Shown in pieces: positions 59,401 to 64,000 of a stretch of DNA of 64,000 nt (its first letter is position 1; the number at the start of each line of letters is the position of its first letter). The DNA is from Paludibacteraceae bacterium (lineage in GTDB: Bacteria > Bacteroidota > Bacteroidia > Bacteroidales > Paludibacteraceae), in contig JAFZLC010000038.1 in NCBI GenBank assembly GCA_017551675.1, forward strand, positions 1-64,000, in the 5' to 3' direction. The notes under the pieces were generated by a model, which saw nothing but the letters and a program-made list of their open reading frames with translations, ran no database searches and had not been told where the DNA came from. The translations under genes and the position numbers were made by a program.

Positions 59401-62400
59401 TGTAAGAGACAGGATAGCGTCATTGTTATCATCAACTATCTGCCAGAGTTCACTGTTCCGGCAAGAACTTACGTCTGCGAAGATTCTTCTGTTGTCATTC
59501 CTGCAACAGCTCAAGAGATATTATCTTACAACTGGGGTGATGGATATGAAGACAATACAAGACATCAAATCAATACAGTTCAAAAAGACTCAACCTACAG
59601 TGTAATTGCAAAAAATAGTAAAGGTTGTGTATCCAACCCTGTATCTTACCAGATCTTAAAGAAACCAAATCCTAAACTGGTGATTTCAGGAGACTCAGTG
59701 TGCGATGGAACACCTGCTTTATTGACAGTTGTCGATACATCTTCTCAGTCTAACTATCAAACAACATACGTTTGGAATAGAATCCCTGAGAAAACAGGTT
59801 CAACCTACACAACAGAAGACATCTTTACCAAAGCCACTATCAGTGTAACTGGTACAAAGAACGAATGTTCTTCTACTGCTGAGATAGAAATTGGAACCTA
59901 CGATTTGCCATCTATCCTAATCAACAACGGAGCAGAAGAAGCCACAGCATGTAGTCAATCGGCTCTAAAAGTAACCGCTACAGGTGGTGAGCGTTACAAA
60001 TGGGATGGAAAGCCTATCACCAACGAAGACTTCTATGAGATTCGTCCTACAGAAGATGGCGAAATTCACACTGTATGGGGTCAAGACAAACATGGTTGTG
60101 TAGGAACAGATGATATAAAAATCAGAATTCAATACAGACCTAAATTCTATATCACGGGTGACACTCGCGTATGTGAAGATTCTGTAGTAACATTAACCGC
60201 TAATTACTCTGCTGCTGGTGGAAGCTATCAATTCGTATGGAAAGATAAGAATGGTAATGTCATAGGAACTAACGTCAATGGCGACAAATCCATCATGCTA
60301 ACCGTCACTAAAGACACCACTGTCTATGTTACAGCGACCGACAATACCGGCAAGATGTGTGACACGACAGTCTCTTATGATATAACCGCAAAAGCAAATC
60401 CAACCATCGAGTTGATTAACAACGACAATACAGTCTGCAAAGGTTCTTATGCAACAGTCATTGTCGGAGGTGATGCCACTAGTTATATTTGGAAGAATGA
60501 AACCGGAACCATTGTATCTCAAACCAACACCATCTACAGAAAAGTGGACAGCAATTCTGAGAAATTCACTGTTTACGCAGAAAAAGAGGGTTGCGTATCA
60601 AGCAAAGAGATCACATTGAATGGTTTGAACAATCCAACAATCAGTCTATCCAATGCAACTGTATGTTATGGAGATTCCGTCAAATTACATGTAGAGACCA
60701 ACGATGTCATCTACTCTTACTCATGGGATAATGTAACCAGTCAGAAACATATCGCAACAAAAGTTTCAACTGACGGAAGCACATCAGCTGACAATCAAAT
60801 GGCTGACCTACCAAAACTGACAAGTGTCTATTATGTGGTAGCTGAAAATATGAGTCATTGTAAGACTACCGACTCTGCAAAAGTCATAGTCAACCCTCTT
60901 CCTTCTTTACGATTCAAAGCAGACAAGAGTGCGTGTGAAAACAATGAAGTTCTCATCTCTACAGAAAACACATCTGACATTGTATATAGCTGGGATGGAC
61001 ACGGTGCTGAAGGAACTTACAAGAATGAGTTCTCTCACACATTCACAATGGGTAGTTATCCAGACGTAAGCAAATTTGTCATCTATGGTAAATCTGCTTT
61101 AGGATGTGTGGATAGCTCTATCGTTGAAATCAACACGAAACCTATTCCAACATTACGTATCAAATACGATACCGCATGTTACGGAAACGGAATCAACTTG
61201 AGCGGTATGAACCTTTCTGCAAAATATGTTTGGTCATTGGAGTCTGGATATGTACTTTCTACATATAACAACTTCAAGACTGACGACATATACTATGATT
61301 CATTGAAGATTCACGTTCAAGGTACTGTCAATGGATGTTCAAACGACTCCTCGTTTACCATCCACACATACCCTCTTCCAACTGTGAAGATAAAAGATGC
61401 ACCAAGAACAATCGTTTGTATCGGTTCTCAAACAGAATTGATGGTTGACAAACCTGTGGAAGGATGGGCATATAAATGGAATAACAATGACTTCAAGATA
61501 AACGATACCATATTATCCATCTATGCAAACAAGAATTCTCACAACATCGTCTATGCAAAAGATAGTAATGGATGTATCGGATCTGGAGAAATCGAGGTTA
61601 ACGTCATCAATAATCCAACATTCTTTGTAGAAGGTGCAAATGAAGTATGTGTCAACAACGATGTCAAACTTAGAGGTAGCGATAACACGTTACGTTACGA
61701 ATGGTATGATAGTCGTGACAGCTTACTTGGCGAGACAACAGGATCTGAGGAATTCATAGTACATGTTTCTAGCGACACAATCGTTAATGTAAGAGGATTC
61801 TTATCGGGAACTATTCCTTGCGAGGCTATGGTAACACATGTTGTCAAAGCCAATCCATACCCTACCATCACATTTGAAAAATATGACGCAAACGTATGTT
61901 ACATGAATCAAACATACATTGAAGTGAAATCAGATGTTGATGCTACATTCTTATGGAACACTGGAGAAACTGAGCGTTTCATTCAAAAAGAGATAACAGA
62001 ACCGATAAACAAATTCATCGTCACTGCTACATCCACTAGCTCAACTCTATGTGAATCCAAAGACTCCATAGTAGTAAATATGTTACCATTGCCAAACATA
62101 ACAGCAGAGAATCAACAAATCTGCTATGGTGACAGTGCAACTCTTATCGCTAAGGAGGCTAACAACAGAACTGACATCACCTACAGATGGGATGGCGCAG
62201 AGGCAGACACAAATGCATTCACGACGCCTGCATTGACATCCACCACCATATACAACGTGAAGGGTGTCGACTCTCATGGTTGTGTTGGAAGAACATCTGC
62301 AATAGTCTCTATCATGAGCTTGCCTCAGTTCTCACTCTCTAGCATATCTCCAGTATGTCGTGGAAGCGAGACCACCATCACTGGTAGTGACCAAACATTG

Positions 62401-64000
62401 AAATATGTATGGGAAGATGACAAAGATGGCAACTTCCAAGATGGTAACACCTTCTCTCATAGTGTAGGACAAGACACTACATTCGTCGTATGGGCACAAG
62501 ATGAGAACTTATGTAAGAATAAGAAAGAGGTGACAGTAAGAGTAAAAGAGTACCCTGTTCTTACGCTCAGAATGGACACAAATTATGTATGTTTCAATGA
62601 GTCACGAACAATCTACGTAGCAGGAGCAACCAACGGATACAGATGGAATAATGATCCATCACAAGCATCCAACTACTTACGCTTGGAAAATGTTACTAAG
62701 GACACTGCTATTTATGTGGAAGGTACAACCAATGGTTGTGTCTCTAAGATTGACACTATCATCAGAGTTTGGGACTTACCTAACATTAAGATCCAACCAA
62801 TAGACAATATCTGTCTTCGTCAACCAGCTAAATTGGTTGCAACAGGTGGAAAACCTAATGCTTACAAGTGGAGCACAGGTAGCTCAGAAGACTCCATCTA
62901 TGTCACTCCAGTATTGATAGGTGCAACCTCCTATTCAGTAACAGGAGTCGACGAAAATGGTTGTAAGAATTACGATACAATTAAAGTCAATGTCAATGAA
63001 TTACCTTCTGTATCCATTCAGGCTGAAGAGTTCGTTTGTAGAGGTGACTCAACAACATTGACAGCCGTAGCTAAGACTGCCGTTGAGTATGAATGGCACA
63101 TGAATGGTGTTGCCATAGAAAACGCCAACAAGAAGAACTTCGAAACGGCTATCTTGGATGATTCATACACCTATTGGTTGATCGTCAAAGATGCAAACTC
63201 TTGTGTTGACTCTGCTTCCTTCGAAATCAAAGCAAAAGAATATCCTGTATTGTCACACAAAACGACAACAGGAAGAGACAGCGTCTGTGTGAATGGAGCA
63301 ATAACACTCTACGTCAGTGGTGCTGAAGACTATGTATGGGAAGACAACACCATCGGCAATGCCTTCTCTACTATTCTTGCCGAGCCAACTGAATTCAAAG
63401 TGGAAGGTACCACAAATGGATGTACCACTCCATACGTCATCAACATTGACACATTACAATTGCCAATATTTGAAATCACTGGTGACAATGTCATCTGTTT
63501 GAACGACTCTATCACTCTTACGGCTACACCTAATCAGGTACCAGACAGAGGCGATTTGACTTACAAATGGAGACACAACGGAGAAAGCAATCCAACCATA
63601 CAAGAGGCTCCTATCACCAACAAGACTTACGAGGTGTCTGGAACCGACGAATATGGATGTAAATCAAGCGTTACATACAACATAACAGTCAATGCATTAC
63701 CTACAGACTTAACCATTACGGGTGACAAGTCTGCATGCTACGATTCAACAGTTGTATTAACAGCTTATGCTAATAATGCAGTAAGATACGATTGGATTCG
63801 TGAAGAAGTCAGCACAGACACCATACAAAAGGATATGTCTTCCATCACGGCGTCCATCACATCCGACACTACATTCTATGTGATTGTCACCGACATAAAC
63901 AACTGTCGCTATCAAAACTCTTATGAGGTTAAGAAGATTGATCATCCTACCCTCACCTTCGGAACAACAGACCCTTATGTATGTTACGGAGAAAGAGCTA
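44473..64000 (+). CDS. Giant Ig-like repeat surface protein, SprB-like adhesin (3' end outside window)
   Basis: One frame opens at ATG 44473 and stays open to the right edge: 19,528 bases, at least 6,509 codons. Checks at several widely spaced points to 63961 stay in frame. Residues 1-30 form a signal peptide ending NLNA. Residues 30 to about 550 are a distinct N-terminal region with CNECNTC (Cys294, 297, 300) and CDHC (320, 323). From about residue 550 onward come about 72 Ig-like modules averaging 82 residues, like the CHU_C-associated Ig_7 type. The protein is Thr/Ser/Asn-rich and presumably extracellular. Family knowledge predicts a C-terminal gliding-motility-type (T9SS) sorting domain beyond the window. 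A weak -7-like TACCTTTA lies at 44409-44416; co-transcription with the PorP/SprF-type gene is equally possible. Confidence 0.93.
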   Translation, partial: MKQANLEKKIHRCIFVAILSLFCAGNLNAKNEDTPNLDFSFGSFANWERYYSYFGPADFNDFNSPNIYTNSPYAPSVTNTEVWTRKNGDGDSYLWESRAYYGKHEIHGTFSVTTSQGRDVNMSSCDRALKRLPDNFNAAGIVGTTSTNTEIIYDYSSPDKWMRRAMAEKLVYRFRVTNKSTLLKLCFASVLFEPNTDAGAHFGDEHPGMCLNVTADNGTRVLPCGEYCGDASSNDNTLVALSKNTDGSCYSDAGRNNLTYKPWTTNLYDLREFVGSEVVIEGYVHDCLLELYICNECNTCHPSDNGVTDYGNGRLVLNSCDHCGSRNVTVRKRVMAGGHTAYGYMTGETTELRIDVENCPDPNDPNDKVKITVPEGFGKGNYVWKTSDGVSLIDEYGMPYDDHYAFVKRAEIQDVDYICSIKGTNPDCPGISISTRIAKDPIVMDFISSNACYNYITFNDKTYITKILQNGTLIEPDTILSWSWDYDDHKGLSGNLATYTKEQVDNNEELRNPHGEFRWTDANQGKYDMTLTVVTAKGCTLSIVKPFKVQPQPEIQLAGVTDICINTTSQLQVTNYNDPSNRYVWKKCNGNCPTDRCEGTLVQDSAGSSNSAYLDIEGVLSNAGKYCVEIIRNEDLLEGNVVIGSQQCTYHKNFEVNINNIPNFKFKNVEKTNGRYQVDICKGQTIDLEIDDSQNTVDVSKYTWSNTQNGKKITVGPTDTTEYLVTAICGCNVSDSIWVNVKPLPQLSIDGPAAICQNTTTEWTAQGLEGTEENSYIWYRDGSQFSTSKTISLTYSDPGYYQYTLKGTNRLNCTNTTQKQLTVRANPNPNVPTPSPVCENKNVIINVYNVDSCQWIKDGGNVYGEMLHVPSQSSINEQPKSSVYKLKTYVFYTDTFCTKEQNINITVYKIPEIKITGPDGICKGKSVTFVAQDTADYSHDPAHSSGSPSYKWNDVNNTQGTTLTTTPVATSSYTINWNNGTCTSSATKTVDVYEKPIFGVAPIYPRVCPNTWDTIVAEPNFASYRWFSLRSVGDTIWHTPSAGMDPNKLDIRITNDIDIYVKVTDANGCEGESKTQVTVKPVPTISHIGPNEVCEGSQITVAPTGGDANQYSWSYKYRNGTETEIPNVTGTLVDYPDCNGCGLVTYTIWGTKDGCRNSHTFDIAIKEQPKITIEGDSSICKGQGVATLTARSTGTAISNWSWTGMGVTSNSISVTPITEQTYYVVGKAASGGCDGHASFTVKVNEPPIITIEDNGPICSKDTIRLTATSQSELDSCAWTFSSEGTLENDWISYGPNKISMKTPLMGTTTFTAKAYDKNQCYSTKSKTIIVYQKPEVTTDAKDICRGDLISISADGAASYRWMDKTGIVLSTSTRYTDNSYSDATEYEIYVEGKENGCVDTALVKFKINEKPTITITGPHIFCQGDSIKLTATTGNDSLYQWSTGSIEKTLRTIATGSVNSVSVIVTDKNGCSAEKPHNFSVVIPPSIFIEGPSSICSGQTYALTARDRNNTGALTYQWYVGEETDSKKYQNPKDNNCSAGDCNEIHPTTEENTKYIVSGMQSHTINNEVAVCKSSAEIFITAHPRPKVVIEGNNQICNGSSTNLTASDTSDAIIKSWEWLEGTTANNISTTNDTKSYHNTGTLTNSQKYFVAVATSTYDCVGNDTFIVNVHPRHTVEIVGKDYVCEDGTIQLSSKVYDNENALVSSNNVQEYSWLPQGGNNAETTEMSLSGTTTFRLNIKDPNGCAATSDPFIVQWINKPVVTVTHDGNNCAGINDITMTATANKEAGAIKSWIWNNSDGTSIDTTEGNVNPKQYDIPILQRTTTYQVIAEDTFGCVSLPEIHEIVINEMPDITITGVDHACQNSTIELTASSSSNGNIRWIDTEANNNANANDSIRRVTLTEKRPYQFIAGVTANGCTAYDTLNVTVYGNPTVVIAGNNYICRDDNQGLILTANVTKASDDATIQQYQWNISNDNSQSITIRPTSNSTKCIVTVIDVNSCTNKYEKDISVIENPILYINGHTNGDTIICQGNSIPLKATSEQNITSFTWFKDDTEIDGNTSSNLISDNISSQTVYSIEGVLPDYGCVGKAQLTIKTKPYPTFTVNDTFSCQGLTSTMKAVGDADFYEWSWTNTAGNEETASGSIYSEILNADRVYRIRGTKNGCTTNYQTANAYVLNNPTIVVKKGDVNFDYENDTITLCYQDNALLNASGTGTTYTWNPSTNTDPNVTISASTVGLQKYSVSSSLTYNNNKTKQKDLTCNSTAVVNVSVKERPNVTLKGPATICQNEKVQITASGADTYTWALNNVAKDTTGASYTDSLTSTTTYKVDGTKNGCRSLPVEHTVTVKNSVNPSWGSPEVCEGQSLQITINGATSVYWEREDVLTGATRTLTNVLPTTDDNQYAEYAIKAYYNGCSKDTTIRIKINRVPSITFNVTKNGVTETNKKEISICLNEQVSIEAVAEGANITRWNTGATNTEAITVKPQTTGSFAYIAHAQATESSCESENTFNVNVNPNPVITINEKTNGSEEICQDASFKLTASGSTGSHANQYKWESKLDDNASYNTLYEVSANKTEHSIEKASQRTIYRVTGYNDYCSSTAVFDVKVNNKPTIEFDYTKACAGQSNPVSIKESVYVPTTQYQWSWDDSNGRGSVNNAKSITQALQSDRKFRVRATSDKGCKNADSVTVEVYPLPVFTVSNDTSICAGGEATLHVSSESNYTFSWNQGLGAPDANKNVITRPTSTTKYKAKATDGNQCSAEKEVTVTVNTLPIVQIIQKGATCVGNNVTLQATILNSTGNDSLNWYRKNGNSLDIVRTNNDKYEFTVTEDMTAVTMMVEAFNAARCVKTENHQIKKVDKPSIQILGDKNCDGTEDIVRLSGADRYTWVSEDSIVANSLPIIFKKENESHEYKIHVESGICVSDTSFHITVYDLPKVNSANSTICLNDSLILTACAPNDDLTYQWNTGDNNNKNAVTVYATTRKKQIYTVTVKDQNNCRNKGVFEVSVFNATNLPIEGLSEACVNDKVKLTATVPTSATYTDFQWYRIKNNDTTKIDGATTKVLEETILESTVYMLTFKDEHGCENSSTKEVKAKDLPHISVSTPSICYGEKAIISVDRANSVADYYTWPDNSENNFSWESSDGLKKDSTFKFSASLNGCKVNSSVVISPKVKPEIKITNINNVEWIAGTDSTVCPNTRIVLNAIDTTEEPNVAVGEETSFVWSGNAGSPVTTASMTDYPVSQTTYQVTATNQYGCVNTASRTIKVYTPQPLTITGVPAICENDSVTLTTDGTGVLSWTIQPANANSTFNPENAVTIKDCEAGTITVSVAGQDEHQCPSNSNEFKVVVVKRPELTITPLTRNVCKGSSIKLTANGGPGVAIQWDGKNRGLLDNTYTPEVAGPSELTVRGYYVSNGIECQTDSTITINAFALPTFEITGNDVCQGDTAVLQVANAANFRSIRWIGHSENENPIEVTKSGNYSVTVTDNNGCVKDSSKAIEVHPNPSFVIIRKDDITDNTVCNGETVTLEAVGSGYSFEWFNGSSSLNATTTANGSSITPTITADDTFTAKASKVITANLTCHSEKDYEVKVAPIPSFQIKPTNVCKGQHARVSLTVNTSGTSFVWKWTEGGTEKSQTGSYVDFNNVTETRNFSVIGTLGHCTNTIAGSITPKELPVITNINPFAMCINETETVTITASDPNNTNSLTYSWTADRDGSSMSISENELTIKPTQTGVRTYTSKVTDGFECFSTMPIRVTVNPLPTINIAGDTSVCADVENNVYLYVRGNRNVTWYEFDGTKEDKKGDRICTDTLKRTISSNTKYVIEVNETNNDKVCSKSQVVEVTTKQNPSVQIYGNKPVCLGNSLDLTVLGNSGGKILASPTNEYERTSSPITVTLTPTETKDYTIYLESSEGCPFNKVVPIETHAIPYVTIEGERNGESTICYNTEIPLHAAGKVQTGNGEIDVTDFKWNNGITSDVNAVKPLIQTKYYVVGTENGCSDTAWHTVKIQALPAITLEGNEKACVDSFDYITITDYEPNYNYVWSPNPESISNGKAKVEIKEGVNSYTVNVTDNTQYHCTNQATYTIRSKANPTITITGNEQVCLNGKITLTAFSSLSGSTYEWYKNGDATGTTTNTLLQIVDGENNITVKVTKDGCSNDTTFKTKYYDLPSIAITADKDTICYNTATNLVVTPTGTEPFSYNWKSNYVTTVDQQSTQTYRLTNTTSPYSFEVEVTDGHNCVNSKSIPIVVQANPNVSITGDKSVCDGTVARLNANGAVTYEWSTGETTASISSVITSDSSFYVIGTDKYGCEGRSKVFTVTKKNNPTLFFSGSREICKGQSITITVSGAGASDSNYQWYYDSENPTAEAIYTNHRQLSPANDAQYKILATLNGCKTDSTIGIKVNENPTITIVAEQNSIVSNDGNTAFICEGDSIQLTAQTSADVSSYNWSNNKMTENIEVSPTAELTEYSIIVRNGNQCSAKDTFYVKVNKKPIVDIAYPEAVCLGGEVVVRATDIPGYPEPDSYSWTFDNSPISGSVDSFKTTIITNGIHEIQLRTQKTENDKTCYYEKEVSIDTKANPTFTAAPKDEDLCHNQFVTIQISNSDADYYIWPDSSRTSARSWTESIAQEASDSPIHYGVKGFKQYLLRNGVLTCSDSVFVDVTIHERPQVKIDGPVALCTATTTVISVKELDNSVIPNGKYNYYWSTGATTNAITVSAPTEPVTYTVMVTDNTTTCDTTLSYSLSSFTNPTFNVAGSDGVYCEGDEAEFSIEGGNNIQSIVWKDADKDSTLGTGETLKQIASSNNVNIEVTILTTDGCNVSKTFTFNTKPKPTLTVTAPDYVCKGSTATIKITGANNYYWDKYPDLHTGNLSLTLKRLTGFHVKGEVNGCYKDTFIEIGVYSGTPVSIAASDEDGNPIRISASHKAEICYGEKITLTASGPNMTSYLWENILDGDTSTITKQPLEQTRFTVEGTDKNGCKRQDSVIVIINYLPEFTVPARTYVCEDSSVVIPATAQEILSYNWGDGYEDNTRHQINTVQKDSTYSVIAKNSKGCVSNPVSYQILKKPNPKLVISGDSVCDGTPALLTVVDTSSQSNYQTTYVWNRIPEKTGSTYTTEDIFTKATISVTGTKNECSSTAEIEIGTYDLPSILINNGAEEATACSQSALKVTATGGERYKWDGKPITNEDFYEIRPTEDGEIHTVWGQDKHGCVGTDDIKIRIQYRPKFYITGDTRVCEDSVVTLTANYSAAGGSYQFVWKDKNGNVIGTNVNGDKSIMLTVTKDTTVYVTATDNTGKMCDTTVSYDITAKANPTIELINNDNTVCKGSYATVIVGGDATSYIWKNETGTIVSQTNTIYRKVDSNSEKFTVYAEKEGCVSSKEITLNGLNNPTISLSNATVCYGDSVKLHVETNDVIYSYSWDNVTSQKHIATKVSTDGSTSADNQMADLPKLTSVYYVVAENMSHCKTTDSAKVIVNPLPSLRFKADKSACENNEVLISTENTSDIVYSWDGHGAEGTYKNEFSHTFTMGSYPDVSKFVIYGKSALGCVDSSIVEINTKPIPTLRIKYDTACYGNGINLSGMNLSAKYVWSLESGYVLSTYNNFKTDDIYYDSLKIHVQGTVNGCSNDSSFTIHTYPLPTVKIKDAPRTIVCIGSQTELMVDKPVEGWAYKWNNNDFKINDTILSIYANKNSHNIVYAKDSNGCIGSGEIEVNVINNPTFFVEGANEVCVNNDVKLRGSDNTLRYEWYDSRDSLLGETTGSEEFIVHVSSDTIVNVRGFLSGTIPCEAMVTHVVKANPYPTITFEKYDANVCYMNQTYIEVKSDVDATFLWNTGETERFIQKEITEPINKFIVTATSTSSTLCESKDSIVVNMLPLPNITAENQQICYGDSATLIAKEANNRTDITYRWDGAEADTNAFTTPALTSTTIYNVKGVDSHGCVGRTSAIVSIMSLPQFSLSSISPVCRGSETTITGSDQTLKYVWEDDKDGNFQDGNTFSHSVGQDTTFVVWAQDENLCKNKKEVTVRVKEYPVLTLRMDTNYVCFNESRTIYVAGATNGYRWNNDPSQASNYLRLENVTKDTAIYVEGTTNGCVSKIDTIIRVWDLPNIKIQPIDNICLRQPAKLVATGGKPNAYKWSTGSSEDSIYVTPVLIGATSYSVTGVDENGCKNYDTIKVNVNELPSVSIQAEEFVCRGDSTTLTAVAKTAVEYEWHMNGVAIENANKKNFETAILDDSYTYWLIVKDANSCVDSASFEIKAKEYPVLSHKTTTGRDSVCVNGAITLYVSGAEDYVWEDNTIGNAFSTILAEPTEFKVEGTTNGCTTPYVINIDTLQLPIFEITGDNVICLNDSITLTATPNQVPDRGDLTYKWRHNGESNPTIQEAPITNKTYEVSGTDEYGCKSSVTYNITVNALPTDLTITGDKSACYDSTVVLTAYANNAVRYDWIREEVSTDTIQKDMSSITASITSDTTFYVIVTDINNCRYQNSYEVKKIDHPTLTFGTTDPYVCYGERA
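46130..64000 (+). repeat. Array of about 72 degenerate Ig-like modules within the giant gene
   Basis: By eye I count about 72 modules and the start of another, spaced about 246 bases apart on average. Each begins near an [ILVA]-C-x-[GN] motif (first Cys), then a short hydrophobic strand such as SITLTA, a central Y-x-W, a T-x-Y-x-V strand, a G-C (second Cys) and V-x-V before a Pro-rich junction. Example first-Cys positions: 46735, 48006, 50558, 52580, 55270, 57470, 60430, 63033 (each within a few bases). The modules are diverged from each other at DNA level, so this is an old array and not a recent tandem duplication. The module at about 56036-56270 lacks the central Trp. Confidence 0.85.

Noticed and set aside
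44473-64000. Giant frame considered as a prophage tail protein or as an assembly artefact
   Set aside because: It begins with a signal peptide, has no phage genes around it, and keeps one frame with consistent, diverged modules, which a collapsed or misassembled repeat would not.

Overview
The window looks like chromosomal DNA of a member of the phylum Bacteroidota, probably order Bacteroidales. The DNA is moderately AT-rich. Promoters match the phylum's own consensus (TTTG, about 20 bases, TAnnTTTG), most starts lack a Shine-Dalgarno sequence, and the proteins are typical of the group: SGBP-like and BspA-like proteins, DUF4294, a TonB-like protein and PorP/SprF. The PorP/SprF gene beside a giant Ig-repeat gene implies a lineage with type IX secretion (T9SS), which argues against a typical Bacteroides. 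Genus cannot be settled from this window.

Positions 1-8600: the 3' end of an unknown gene, then a plus-strand run of rimM, rlmB, an RluA-family pseudouridine synthase, an exported unknown protein and a lipoprotein-type dipeptidyl peptidase III. A strong bidirectional terminator follows. Next come a minus-strand TonB-like membrane protein with a Cys-rich head, tRNA-Arg(CCG), an unknown lipoprotein and an SGBP-like IPT/TIG lipoprotein.

Positions 8900-16600: a tightly packed minus-strand run read in the order LOG-family protein, sacsin-like GHKL ATPase, nth, ribD, cls, SufT-like protein, lpxH. Positions 16700-25600: a polysaccharide flippase with its own consensus promoter, DUF4294, a two-gene envelope unit whose second protein joins a ComEA-like HhH domain to a predicted beta-barrel, and a recJ-recQ pair.

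Positions 25900-34600: a ClC-family protein with CBS domains, then lysC, lysA, a GT2 glycosyltransferase, mazG and a membrane-tethered BspA-type LRR protein on the plus strand. lysC carries a canonical AGGAGG ribosome site, unusual here. Positions 34600-41400: a DUF5131 protein, TfoX/Sxy-like protein, VanZ-like protein, membrane-anchored CbbX-type AAA ATPase, small membrane protein, divergent Aat-family transferase, BacNav-like ion channel and proS.

Positions 41434-64000 are the most striking part. Three genes overlapping by 4 bases each (predicted beta-barrel, OmpA-family protein, PorP/SprF-family protein) are followed by one reading frame that starts at 44473 and runs open to the window edge, at least 6,509 codons. 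After a signal peptide and a Cys-rich N-terminal region it holds about 72 Ig-like modules of about 82 residues, each usually with two Cys. The arrangement resembles the SprB/SprF gliding-adhesin locus of Flavobacterium johnsoniae. I infer a T9SS-exported giant surface adhesin with its dedicated outer-membrane partners. Its C-terminus, where the sorting domain should lie, is outside the window.
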